From: Mayfieldus sp963772265
GTDB taxonomy: Bacteria; Actinomycetota; Thermoleophilia; Solirubrobacterales; 70-9
Direction: 5' to 3'
Assembly: GCA_963772265.1 (NCBI GenBank)
Contig: CAVYWS010000002.1
Location: 186,001 to 250,000, forward strand
DNA length: 64,000 nucleotides
The notes below the pieces were generated by a model, which made no database searches, was not told the origin of the DNA, and saw only the letters and a list, made by a program, of their open reading frames with translations. This document shows, in pieces, positions 1 to 8,421 of this stretch; position 1 is the first letter of the stretch, and every line of letters starts with the position of its first letter. The translations under genes were made by a program, and so were the position numbers.

Positions 1-266
1 AGGGTGCGCTGGTAGGGATCGCCTTTCGGGGCGTGGACATAGGCGTTGAAGCCGTTGCGGGCGATGAAACGGAGCAGCCGGCGCCGCTCCGGGGTACTGA
101 ACTGCCGCCCGTACTGGCCCTGGACCACGCCGCGCCACTCGAAGGGCGAGGCGGCGGCAGGCGCCGGGCAGAGGCCGACGATCAGCAGGCAGGCCAGCCC
201 GAGGACGGTGCCCGACACCCCCGCTTGCCGGCGCCCGGCGCGCTTCCGCGCCGACCGTGCGCTCAC
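1..266 (-). CDS. Partial secreted GH84-like (NAGidase-domain) protein, N-terminal 88 residues
   Basis: The gene runs off the left edge of the window. Its GTG start overlaps the prmC stop in a GTGA, so it is probably translationally coupled. The first ~40 residues form a signal peptide: an Arg-rich start, a hydrophobic stretch and an Ala-Ala-Ala region. Then comes FEWRGVVQGQYGRQFS, followed by RRRLLRFIARNGFNAY and APKGDPYQR. These match the start of the beta-N-acetylglucosaminidase (GH84/PF07555) barrel, which typically reads GVVEGFYG, then a helix, then YAPKDDPYHR. The catalytic Asp pair lies outside the window, so activity cannot be judged. A secreted or anchored glycosidase is likely; its substrate is unknown. 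Confidence 0.6.
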   Translation of the reverse strand, partial: MSARSARKRAGRRQAGVSGTVLGLACLLIVGLCPAPAAASPFEWRGVVQGQYGRQFSTPERRRLLRFIARNGFNAYVHAPKGDPYQRT

Positions 267-1106
267 CGCCACCCCATGACGACGCGCTCGATGCCGGCGA
301 GGTCGGTCCGCGCATCGGTCTTCGGATAGCCGGCCCCGGCCAGCAACCCGGCGACCGCCGGCGCCTGCCCGGCCCCGACCTCGAGCGCGACCGCCTCGGC
401 GATCACCTCCCCGTCGTTGACCGCCGCCAGCAGGGCGCGGATCGCGGTGAGGCCGTCGGCGCCCGCGAGCAGAGCCTCGCGGGGCTCCCAGTCGCGGATC
501 TCGGGGGCGAGCCGACCCCAATCGCCCTCGGCCACATAGGGGAGGTTGGCGAGCAGCAGGTCGAAAGAGCCGGATTCGGGCAGCGCTGCCTCGACGAACT
601 CGACCCGGCCCGTCAGCTCGAGCCGCTCGGCGTTGGCGCGCGCCACTTCGAGCGCCGCCGGGGAGCTGTCACTGGCGGTCACCTCGACCGAGGGAAGCTC
701 ATCGGCCAGGGCGAGCGCCACGGCGCCGCTGCCGGTGCCGGCGTCAAGCGCCCGCCGCGGCCGGAGCTCCAGCGCCAGCTCGACCAGCAGCTCGGTCTCG
801 GGCCGCGGGATCAGCACCCGCCGGTCGACCTCCAGCTCGATGCGGCGAAACCAGCGGCGCCCGAGGATGTAGGCGACCGGCTCTCGGCGCAGGCGGCGCC
901 TCACCATCGTCCCGAAGCTCGCGGCCGGCGGCGGGCGCCAGCGGCGCCTCCGGGGCGGCGATCAGGCGCTCGCGCTCGGTGCCTGCGGCGGCGGCGAGCA
1001 GCAGCTCGGCGTCGAGGCGCGGCGACTCGACCCCGGCGGCGGTCAGAGCGTCGACCGCGGCGCCCAGCGCGTCGCCGACCGAGTCCGCTGTCCCCACCGC
1101 GGCCAC
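263..1106 (-). CDS. prmC: Peptide chain release factor N5-glutamine methyltransferase (frameshifted here)
   Basis: PrmC methylates the Gln of the GGQ motif in release factors, and it follows its substrate gene prfA directly. The C-terminal 214 codons (263-907) carry the SAM-binding DAGTGSGAVALAL motif and the active-site segment ANLPYV. That segment is a variant of the usual NPPY, with Leu in place of the first Pro. The N-terminal helical domain (VGDALGAAVDALTAAGVESP and on) lies in another frame from about 1106 to 905. The span of 844 nt is one base over a multiple of three, so one inserted base near 905-908 explains the break. The restored length is ~280 aa, normal for PrmC. GTG at 1106 or 1097 could be the start. 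Confidence 0.85.
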
Positions 1107-1110
1107 CGGC

Positions 1111-2193
1111 TCAGCCGGAGTCCGTCGCGCCCTCGGCCTGGACCTCGAGCCGGCGGCGCTTCTCCTCCGCCGCGAGCTCGTCGGTGAACTCGGCGAGCTC
1201 GCCGTTGAGGACCCCGTCGAGGTTGTGGGAGGTGTGCTTGACGCGGTGGTCGGTGACCCTGCCCTGGGGGAAGTTGTAGGTGCGGACCTTCTCGGAGCGC
1301 TCGCCGCTGCCGACCTGGGCGCGGCGCTCGGAGGCGATCTCGGCCTGCTGCTCGGCGATCCTCTGCTCCAGCAGCCGGGCGCGCAGGACCCGCATCGCCC
1401 GCTCGCGGTTCTGAAGCTGGGACTTCTCGTCCTGCATCGAGACGACGATCCCGGTCGGCTTGTGGGTGATCCGCACCGCCGAGTCGGTGGTGTTGACCGA
1501 CTGCCCACCCGGGCCCGAGGAGCGAAAGGTGTCGATTTGCAGGTCGTTTTGATCGACGTCGACCTCGACCTCCTCGGCCTCGGGAAGCACCGCGACGGTC
1601 GCGGTCGAGGTGTGGATGCGGCCCTGGGACTCGGTCTTCGGAACCCGCTGCACGCGGTGGGTGCCGCCCTCGTACTTGAACACCGAATAGGCGCCCTCGC
1701 CCTTGATCGCGAAGGTGACCTCCTTGAAGCCGCCTACCTCGGCCGGGGATTGCGACAGCACCTCGGTCTGAAAGCCGCGCTGCTCGGCGTAGCGGGTCAG
1801 CATCTTGAACAGGTCGCCGGCGAAAAGGGCCGCCTCGTCGCCCCCGGTGCCGGCGCGGATCTCGACCAGCACGTTCTTGGCGTCGTTGGGATCGCGCTCG
1901 ACCATCGCCAGCCGGATCTCCTCCTCGAGCTGCTCGAGGCGTGACGGCGCCTCGTCGACCACCTTGCGCAGCTCCGGGTCGTCGCCGTCCTCGGCGAGCA
2001 ACTCGCGCGCGCCCTCGAGGTCGTCGCGCAGGGTCCGGTACTCGCGGGCCAGCTCGCGCGCAGACTCCAGCTCGCGGTACTCGCGCCCGACGTCGGCGTA
2101 GCGCTCGCGGTCGCCGATCACGGCGGGGTCGGACATCTCGCGCTCGAGCTCGGCCGAGCGCGTCTCGATCTGCTCGACGAGGGCGTCGATCAT
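1111..2193 (-). CDS. prfA: Peptide chain release factor 1
   Basis: RF1 reads UAA and UAG stop codons and triggers peptidyl-tRNA hydrolysis. The 360-residue protein is full length. The catalytic GGQ is at 229-231 within SSGPGGQSVNTTDSAV. The stop-codon-reading tripeptide position holds Pro-Lys-Thr (185-187), in line with the RF1 PxT rule; RF2 would have SPF. The gene is intact although both neighbours are frameshifted. A TAGCCT hexamer lies 6 nt before the ATG and there is no Shine-Dalgarno sequence, so the transcript may be leaderless, with a promoter inside the end of the upstream hydrolase gene. It sits in a rpmE-DUF1385-prfA-prmC arrangement seen in many Gram-positive bacteria. Confidence 0.97.
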   Translation of the reverse strand: MIDALVEQIETRSAELEREMSDPAVIGDRERYADVGREYRELESARELAREYRTLRDDLEGARELLAEDGDDPELRKVVDEAPSRLEQLEEEIRLAMVERDPNDAKNVLVEIRAGTGGDEAALFAGDLFKMLTRYAEQRGFQTEVLSQSPAEVGGFKEVTFAIKGEGAYSVFKYEGGTHRVQRVPKTESQGRIHTSTATVAVLPEAEEVEVDVDQNDLQIDTFRSSGPGGQSVNTTDSAVRITHKPTGIVVSMQDEKSQLQNRERAMRVLRARLLEQRIAEQQAEIASERRAQVGSGERSEKVRTYNFPQGRVTDHRVKHTSHNLDGVLNGELAEFTDELAAEEKRRRLEVQAEGATDSG

Positions 2194-2202
2194 GTTCAGA
2201 GG

Positions 2203-2974
2203 CTAGATCACCCGTTCAGACCGAAGAAAGCCCAACACCTGCTCTCGAAACGCCAGGGGTGCTTCCAGCGGCGCCAGGTGACCTACCCCCCGCATCTCAG
2301 CCCGGCGAGCGTTGGGCATTGCGGCCGCGATCGACTCGGCTCCCCGCAGAAAGTCCGGGCATGTCTCGCTCACCGGCGAGGACCAGGGTCGGGGTCGCGA
2401 TCGACCCCAGAGCCTGGGGATCCTGCTCGAGCGGATCCGAGATCTCCGCCGGCTCGGCCTTGGTCTGGAGCTCAAGCGCCCGCCGCTGCATGACGGCGAC
2501 CCTGCGGCGGAGCTCAGGCGAGGCGTCGGGGAGCGTCCAGGCCTCGACGACTGCGGCGACCGCGGCGTCCAGGTCGCCCCGCTCCAGGGCGGCCTCCTCC
2601 GCCTCCCAGACTGCGGCCAGCTCCGGCGAGGGCTCCAGCAACGGGGGCGGCGCCGAGACGAGCACCAGCGCCGAGATCCGCTCGGGGGCGACGAGCGCGG
2701 TTCGCAGCGCGACTGCACCGCCGAACGAGTTCCCGACGAGGACCGCGTGATCGATCGAGAGCGCGTCCATCGTCTCCGCGACAGACTCCCACTCGGGGGC
2801 ACCGGGGTCGTCAACCGGGGCTTCGCCGAAGCCGGGCAGATCGAGCGCCACTGCTCGAAGCCCCGCGGCGGCCAGCGGCTCGAGGTGCTCGCTCCACATC
2901 GTCCGGTCGGCGATGCCGGCGTGCAGAAGCACGATGGCGGGGCCACTTCCGACCTCGTCGCCGGGAAGCAGCAC
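2203..2974 (-). CDS. Alpha/beta-fold hydrolase (frameshifted here)
   Basis: The GTG start at 2974 gives GPAIVLLHAG (oxyanion-hole HAG), then the nucleophile elbow VLVGNSFGGAV with Ser as nucleophile. The C-terminal part GVGHLAPLEAP carries the catalytic His but is in another frame. The span of 772 nt is one base over a multiple of three; a single extra G near 2360 (after Asp-Met-Pro) restores a ~257-residue protein. The family covers esterases, C-C hydrolases and haloperoxidase-like enzymes, and the substrate cannot be told. It lies between DUF1385 and prfA on the same strand, 4 nt after the DUF1385 stop, so it is likely co-transcribed with them. Confidence 0.75.
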
Positions 2975-2978
2975 GCGC

Positions 2979-3914
2979 TCAGGCGACGATCTCGATCGGC
3001 TCGCCGGCGGCGGCCTGCTCCGGCGTCTCGACCGCGAGAACCGCCTCCAGCGCCGTGATCGCCACCTCGAGCTGGCTGTAGTCGGGCTCGCGGGTGGTGA
3101 GGTTCTGCAGCATCAGCCCCGGCCACATGACAGCCCGGACCCAGCGCTTGTTGCGGTTGCGCCCCGCCCACTTGATCACCTCGTAGGAGAGGCCCGCGAT
3201 CAGGGGGATGCCGAGGATCCTCGACGCCAGCAGCCAGTACCAGGCCGGGAGCCCGATCGGCGCGAAGACGAAGATCGCCAGCACCATCACGATCAGCAGG
3301 AAGCTCGTCCCGCAGCGCGGGTGAAGGCGCGAGTAGAGCGCGGCGCGGGAGGGGATCAGGCGGTCCTCGGCCTCGAAGCAGGAGATCGTCTTGTGCTCGG
3401 CGCCGTGATACTCGAAGACGCGGCGCAGGTCGCCGATGCGGCTGATCAGGACGATGTAGCCGATGAAGATCGCGGTCCGCAGGCAGCCCTCGACGAGCCA
3501 GAACAGGAACGCCGAGCCGAGCTGGTCCTTGATCAGGCTCGTCGCCCCGACCGGGACCACGAAGAACAGCCCGATCGCCAGCACCAGCGAGAACGCGATC
3601 GTCAGGCCCCAGGTGAAGCCCCCGATCTCCTCCTGATCGTCGGGATCAAGCTGCGCGTTCGCCGACATCGCCAGGGCCCGGAAGCCGATCTTCAGCGACT
3701 CGCCGAGCGCGACGACGCCGCGGATCACCGGCCAGCGCAGCACCCGGCTGCGCTTGGCCCAGGAGACCAGCGGCTCCGAGCTGACCTCGATCTCGCCCTC
3801 GGGCTTGCGCACCGCGACCGCCCAGACCGAGACGCCGCGCATCATCACGCCCTCCAGCACCGCCTGGCCGCCGACCGGGGCGTCGCGCTTGGCGACCAGC
3901 GCGCCGTCGGGCAT
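2979..3914 (-). CDS. DUF1385 (YqhQ-like) multi-spanning membrane protein
   Basis: The 311-residue protein opens with GGQAVLEGVMMRG, the family hallmark of DUF1385. It has several hydrophobic segments, among them one at about 120-145 (LTIAFSLVLAIGLFFVV) and pairs at ~165-185 and ~220-260. An HGAEHKTI motif and GTSFLLIVMV follow, also typical of YqhQ. The molecular function of this family is not established. The link to rpmE, prfA and prmC is conserved in Firmicutes and Actinobacteria. The gene is intact and lies 51 nt downstream of rpmE. Confidence 0.88.
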   Translation of the reverse strand: MPDGALVAKRDAPVGGQAVLEGVMMRGVSVWAVAVRKPEGEIEVSSEPLVSWAKRSRVLRWPVIRGVVALGESLKIGFRALAMSANAQLDPDDQEEIGGFTWGLTIAFSLVLAIGLFFVVPVGATSLIKDQLGSAFLFWLVEGCLRTAIFIGYIVLISRIGDLRRVFEYHGAEHKTISCFEAEDRLIPSRAALYSRLHPRCGTSFLLIVMVLAIFVFAPIGLPAWYWLLASRILGIPLIAGLSYEVIKWAGRNRNKRWVRAVMWPGLMLQNLTTREPDYSQLEVAITALEAVLAVETPEQAAAGEPIEIVA

Positions 3915-3965
3915 CCGCCGTGGCGTCCGGCTCGGCGGGCTGCTTCGTCGGGCGCGCTCAGAGGG

Positions 3966-4181
3966 CTACTTTGATGCCGCAGATCGCTTTGCAGCGCGGC
4001 GCTGGAAACGCTCAACCCGGCCTCCGGTGTCGACCAACTTCTGCTTGCCCGTGTAGAAGGGATGGCACGCCGAGCAGATCTCCACATGCAGGTCCGGCTT
4101 GGTGGAGCGCGTGTAGAACTGGTTGCCGCACGAGCAGTGCACGTTGGCGAGCACGTACTCGGGGTGGATCGAAGCCTTCAT
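3966..4181 (-). CDS. rpmE: Large-subunit ribosomal protein bL31, zinc-binding form
   Basis: The 71-residue protein starts MKASIHPEY. It carries four Cys zinc ligands at 16, 18, 36 and 39 (CSCG and CSAC), then HPFYTGKQKLVDTGGRVERF, all diagnostic of bL31. The presence of all four Cys marks the zinc-requiring paralogue rather than the Cys-free form made under zinc limitation. Longer in-frame reading is possible, but the ATG at 4181 matches the family start. It follows tetR by 13 nt on the same strand. Confidence 0.96.
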   Translation of the reverse strand: MKASIHPEYVLANVHCSCGNQFYTRSTKPDLHVEICSACHPFYTGKQKLVDTGGRVERFQRRAAKRSAASK

Positions 4182-4194
4182 CGCGCAGTCCAGT

Positions 4195-4828
4195 CTAGCG
4201 ACGGCCCCCCTGCGGCCGGAGGCCCTCGAGCATCGACCACAGCGTCGCCGCAACCTGCTTGCGGGTTGCCGCCGGGTCCTCCGACCGGGCCACGAGCATC
4301 GCCGCCTCGTCGAGCGCCCCCATCACGACGTGCGCGAGGGGATGCACCGGCTGGGGCGAGATCTCTCCCGCGTCCATCGCCGCCTTGAGGCTGGCCTCGA
4401 TCAGCCCCAGCCCGGCCTCGGCGCCGATCTCGCGCCAGCGCTCCCAGCCCAGGACCGCCGGGGCGTCGAGTCAGCAGGATGCGCTGGACCTCCTCCTCCA
4501 GGCATGCGTCGAGCAGCATCTCCATCCCGATCCGCATCGCCTCCAGCGGGTCGGAGGCGCCAAGCGCCTTGGCCCCGATCCGCTGCGCCAGCTCGTGCTC
4601 GATCGTCTCGTAGACGGCTTCGAACAGCCCCCGCTTGCCGCCGAACTGGTGGTACAGGGCCCCGCGGGTGAGGCCTGCGGCGCTCACGATCTCCTCGGTT
4701 CCGACCTCTGCGTAACCGCGTTCCGCGAACAGCGGACGCGCTGCGGCGATCAGCGCCGCGCGGGTCGAATGCGAGCGCTCAGCCTGCGTTCTGGCTCGAC
4801 CTCGGCCCTCTCTCCCCGGAGCATTCAT
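4195..4828 (-). CDS. TetR-family transcriptional regulator (frameshifted here)
   Basis: The N-terminal helix-turn-helix is clear at about residues 20-65 (TRAALIAAARPLFAERGYAE, then GLTRGALYHQFGGKRGLFEA). The ligand-binding domain is split: the reading frame changes near 4470, after QRILLT, and the C-terminal 60 residues ending LWSMLEGLRPQGGRR are in another frame. The span of 634 nt fits one inserted base and a ~210-residue protein. The start codon overlaps a perfect palindrome (4826-4840) and a second copy lies 21 bp away, so the protein probably represses itself and the divergent atpE-hydrolase pair. It is 13 nt upstream of rpmE, so its transcript may continue into translation genes. Confidence 0.88.
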
Positions 4829-4861
4829 ACAGGTTGTATGCTATTACGTACCAAGTGTATG
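4826..4861. promoter_or_regulatory. Two tandem palindromic operators between tetR and atpE
   Basis: Site 1 at 4826-4840 reads CATACAGGTTGTATG. Site 2 at 4847-4861 reads CGTACCAAGTGTATG. Both fit CRTAC-N5-GTATG, and their centres are 21 bp apart, two helical turns. Site 1 overlaps the tetR start codon. The location between a TetR gene and its divergent neighbour makes these the likely TetR binding sites, acting on both promoters. Confidence 0.75.
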
Positions 4862-4909
4862 GAAGTGGTCCGCGCGGACGGTTTGACACACGAGACAGAG
4901 GAGTCAGCC

Positions 4910-5182
4910 ATGGATCTGCTTCCCATCGCAGCAAGCGGAGTGACCGACGAGGGCGTCGCGTCGGCCGGCAAGGCGATCGCGCTCGGCGTCGGCGCGGGAC
5001 TCGGGTCGATTGGGGCCGGGATCGGAATCGGAATCATCTTCGGCAAGGAGATCGAGTCGGTTGCGCGCCAGCCCGAGATGAAACAGGAGCTGCAGAGCAT
5101 TCGCTGGCTCGGCTTCGCGCTGACCGAGGCGGTCGCCTTCTACACCTTCATCTTCGGGCTGATCGCGTTCTTCCTTTCATGA
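4910..5182 (+). CDS. atpE: F-type ATP synthase F0 subunit c (isolated copy)
   Basis: The 90-residue proteolipid has two hydrophobic hairpin helices joined by the polar ARQPE loop (Arg53-Gln54-Pro55). The ion-carrying carboxylate is Glu73 in helix 2 (LGFALTEAVAFY). Helix 1 has the Gly-rich GVGAGLGSIGAGIGIG packing motif. The start is ATG at 4910, preceded by GAGGAG with a 6-nt gap. No other atp gene is in view: it sits alone between a divergent tetR and an alpha/beta hydrolase starting 13 nt after its stop. It could be an extra c-subunit under TetR control or the only one, displaced from the operon. The sequence looks fully functional. Confidence 0.9.
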   Translation: MDLLPIAASGVTDEGVASAGKAIALGVGAGLGSIGAGIGIGIIFGKEIESVARQPEMKQELQSIRWLGFALTEAVAFYTFIFGLIAFFLS

Positions 5183-5195
5183 AACGGAGGCAAGC

Positions 5196-6051
5196 ATGCA
5201 GGTGACCGAACCCGAACAGCACGAGATCGGGCTGGCGGCGGGGACGATTCGCTACCGCGAGTCCGGCGAGGGCGAGCCGATCGTCTTCGTGCACGGATAC
5301 CTGGTCGACGGGCGGCTCTGGGATGAGACCGCTCGGCATCTCTCGCAGTCCCACCGCTGCATCGTCCCCGACTGGCCGCTCGGGGCGCACCGGATCGCGA
5401 TGAACCCCGACGCCGACCTCTCTCCCCCTGGCGTCGCGGACCTGATCGCGGACTTCCTCGAGAAGCTGGACCTCAAGGCAGCGACGATCGTCGCCAACGA
5501 CACCGGCGGGGCGATGTCGCAGCTGCTTGCGACCCGGCACCCGGAGCGGATCGGCCGGCTGGTGCTCACCAACTGCGACACGCACAGCAACTTCCCGCCC
5601 TCGGTCTTCAAGGCGATGCCGCCGATCGCCAGGATTCCCGGCGGGATGAGGGCTCTGGCGCTGCCGTTCCGACTCGGCGCCCTGCGCCGCGCCGCCTTCG
5701 CTCCATTCGCGAAGACCACGATCCCGCCCGAGCTGGTCGACAGCTGGCTGGAGCCTTCGCAGACCGATCGCGGCGTCTTTCGCGACACCGCAAAGGTCAC
5801 CGCAGGGATGAACAAGCGCCACACCCTGGAGGCGGCGGAGCGGCTTTCGAAGTTCGATCGCCCCACCCTGTTCGCCTGGGCGCCCGAGGATCGCGTCTTC
5901 AAGCTCTTCTACGCGGAGCGGCTTGCCGCGACGATTCCCGAACTCAACCCTGAAGACGATCGACGGCGCAAGGACCTTCGTGCCATTGGACCAGCCCCGG
6001 TGGCTGGCGGAGACGATCGAGGCATTCATCGCGCAACCGATCACCGCTTAG
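5196..6051 (+). CDS. Alpha/beta hydrolase with Asp at the nucleophile site, haloalkane dehalogenase-like (frameshifted here)
   Basis: IVFVHGYLVDGRLWDE carries the His-Gly oxyanion motif (His33-Gly34). The nucleophile elbow reads VANDTGGAMS, so the nucleophile position is Asp102 rather than Ser. That is the haloalkane dehalogenase and fluoroacetate dehalogenase pattern. The reading frame breaks near 5940; the other frame continues NSTLKTIDGARTFVPLDQPR to a TAG at 6051. The span is one base over a multiple of three, so one inserted base restores ~284 residues. It has an SD (ACGGAGG) and starts 13 nt after atpE, so the two form an operon. The halide-binding residues and the substrate are not proven. 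Confidence 0.75.
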
Positions 6052-6112
6052 CGTGTTGCGATGGTCGGGACTGCAGGCAAAGGGGACTGCAGACGACGAA
6101 CGGAGGTTGAGG

Positions 6113-6724
6113 ATGGGAAAGGCAGGCAAGCTGATCCGGCGGCCCTCGCCGGCGATGGTTGTCGCGGTGACGGCGCTGGTGCTGGCGCTGGGCGGAGCCG
6201 CGGTCGCGCTCCCGGGCCGCAACTCGGTGAGGTCGAACGACATCAAGCCGCACAACGTGAAGCTGAGCGACATCGCGCGCGGCGCCGTTGACCCGTTCAG
6301 GACCAACCTGATGCGGGCAGCGAGTTGAAGACGACGGTCACCACGACGTCGAACACACCCGTCGACCTCGGGGGGCCGAACGTCACGGTCAAGGTCCCGA
6401 AGGGCGGACTGGTCGGGATCTTCGCGGAGGTGAACCTTCAGGTCGCCGGCGGCGGCCCGAACAGCGAGGCGCAGGTGCGCCTGTTCGAGCCCACGATCCT
6501 GCCCAACGCGCCGCAGATCATCGGCGGCAACACGGCCCAGCTCGACGGACCACTTCACCTCGCCGGGGACGGGGAACCAGACCGGCGTCAACGGGCAGCT
6601 GCGCGGCGGCTGGCTGGTCTTCTCGCCGGGCGCCGGCCCTCACACCTTCTCGCTGCGCTACAGCGGCGCGGGCGGCGGAACGGCGCTGTTCCAGAACCCG
6701 AAGCTGTATGTGACGGTCTTCTAG
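6113..6724 (+). CDS. Secreted or anchored protein of a Thermoleophilia family (two frameshifts here)
   Basis: The N-terminus has RRPSPAMVVAVTALVLALGG, a signal or anchor segment seen at the start of many Thermoleophilia surface proteins. It is followed by an Asn/Asp-Ile-Lys spacer repeat (SNDIKPHNVKLSDIARG). The frame breaks near 6315 (apparent one-base loss) and near 6550 (one-base gain). The restored protein is ~203 residues and ends HTFSLRYSGAGGGTALFQNP and a short tail. The mature part looks beta-rich. Its TAG stop directly abuts the stop of the convergent ETF:quinone oxidoreductase gene. Function unknown. A second gene with the same leader lies at 10418-10912. Confidence 0.65.
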
Positions 6725-8421
6725 CTAGGTCTCCTGGTACAGGGGGCCGTCGCCGCCCTCGGGCAGCGTCAGGCGGCCCCCCTTCGCCGTGATCGCGCCG
6801 CACTGGATGCAGTTCGAGGGCGGTGACGTTGACGTCGACCTCCGCGGCGCCGTTTTCGAGCTGCTCCTCGGGGATCTCGTAGACCTGCGCCGGGCACATC
6901 GAGACCCAGGCCTGGGCGACCTCGCGCGGGCACGTGGGTCTGCACCTTGACGTGGTTGGGGGCGTCGTCGCGGGTCGCGTTGCCGGAGAGGAAGACCGAG
7001 GAGAGCTTGTCGAAGGTGTACTCGCCGTCGGGCGCCGGGTACATCTCCCCCGCGCCGTCGATCTCGACCGGCACCTCGGCGTCGTCCTCGTTGTGCCAGT
7101 GGCCGCCCGGGAAGGCGCCGCGGGTCGCCACCATCGCGCTGCCCATCACGCCGCCGAACACCAGCCCCCTGGAGAGCGGCTGGCGCATGTTGCGCGAGCG
7201 GTAGAGGTCCTTCTCGATCACCGAGTTGTGGACCTTCTCGTCGTAGGCCTCGAAGTTGACCGAGTCCTTCTTCAGCGCGTCGACGATCGTCTCCGCCGCG
7301 TACATGCCGGCGTGCATCGCGTAGTGGATCCCCTTCAGCTCGGCGATGTTGACCATCCCGGCGTTGTCGCCGGCGATCACCATGCCCGGCACCGCGAGCC
7401 GCTTCGGCATCGACCAGTAGCCGCCCGAGGGAATCGTCTTCGCGCCCCAGGCGACCCGCTTGCCGCCCTCGAGGATCTTGCGCACGAAGGGATGGGTCTT
7501 CAGCAGCTGCAGCGCGTCGTGGGTGGAGAAGGTCGCGTCGGTCGTCTCCAGGCCGACCACGAGGCCGATGCAGACCTTGTCCTCGCCCATCGGGTAGATG
7601 AAGCTTCCGCCGGCCTCCTTGTGCTTCGCGCTCCAGCGCAGCGGCCAGCCGAGCGTGTGGATCACGCGGTCGAGCGGCTTCTCGACCTCCCAGACCTCCT
7701 TCACGCCCAGCTCCCAGGTCTGCGGGTCGGCGCCGTGCAGGTCGAAGTAGTCGAGCGCGGCGTAGGTGAGGTGGCCGAGCGTCCCCTCGGCGAGCACGGT
7801 CGCCTTCGCGACCACGTCGGAGCCGGGCTCGAAGTTGGACAGCTCCTCCCCGTCGCGGCCGCGGCCGCGGTCGCCGGAGCGAACGCCGCGCACGATCCGG
7901 TCCTCGACCAGCAGCTTGTCGCGGCGGTCTCGGAGAGGATGTAGACGCCCGCCTCCTCCGCCTTCTCGGAGAGGAAGCGGCCCAGCTTCGCGACCGAGGT
8001 GACGTAGTTGCCGTGGTTGCGGAAGTTGGGCGGCATCGGCTTCAGCGGCGCCGCCAGCTTGCTTGGTCAGGAAGTAGACGGCGTCCTTGGTCACCTCCTG
8101 GTAGACGGGCCAGTCGGAGGGATCGAGGTCGGGGAACAGCTCCCGCATCGCCGAGGGGCGCATGTTGGCCCCGGAGAGCAGGTGCGCCCCGGGCGTCTTG
8201 CCCTTCTCGATCACCGCCACCGGAACCTCGCCCAGCTTCTCGGTCAGCTCCGGCTCGTCCTCGAGCAGCTGCATCAGCTTGATCGCGCAGGCGAGGCCGG
8301 CCGGTCCGCCGCCGACGATCGCCACCCCGACCTCGATCCGGTCGTCGGGGGCGTCGGTCGGGGGACCGATCACGTCCGCCGCGTCGAAGGGCGGCGGGAA
8401 ATTCTCGGGGGCGACTCCCAT
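6725..8421 (-). CDS. Electron transfer flavoprotein:quinone oxidoreductase (four frameshifts here)
   Basis: This enzyme passes electrons from reduced ETF to the membrane quinone pool through FAD and an iron-sulfur cluster. Seen: the FAD-binding GVAIVGGGPAGLACAIKL near the start; GAHLLSGANMRPSAMRELFP; VIAGDNAGMVNIAELKGIHY; and the C-terminal MCPAQVYEIPEEQLENG. A restored frame then reads NCIQCGAITAKGGRLTLPEG to the stop at 6725. Frame changes lie near 6812, 6935, 7922 and 8060. The start ATG overlaps the etfA stop (TGATG). Only three of the usual four cluster Cys are visible. It is the third gene of an etfB-etfA-ETF:QO operon. Confidence 0.85.

Noticed and set aside
257..1279. Long plus-strand open frame over prmC and prfA
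   Set aside because: Shadow of minus-strand genes in high-GC DNA; the product is Arg/Pro/Gly-rich with no domain, while the minus strand encodes clear PrmC and RF1.
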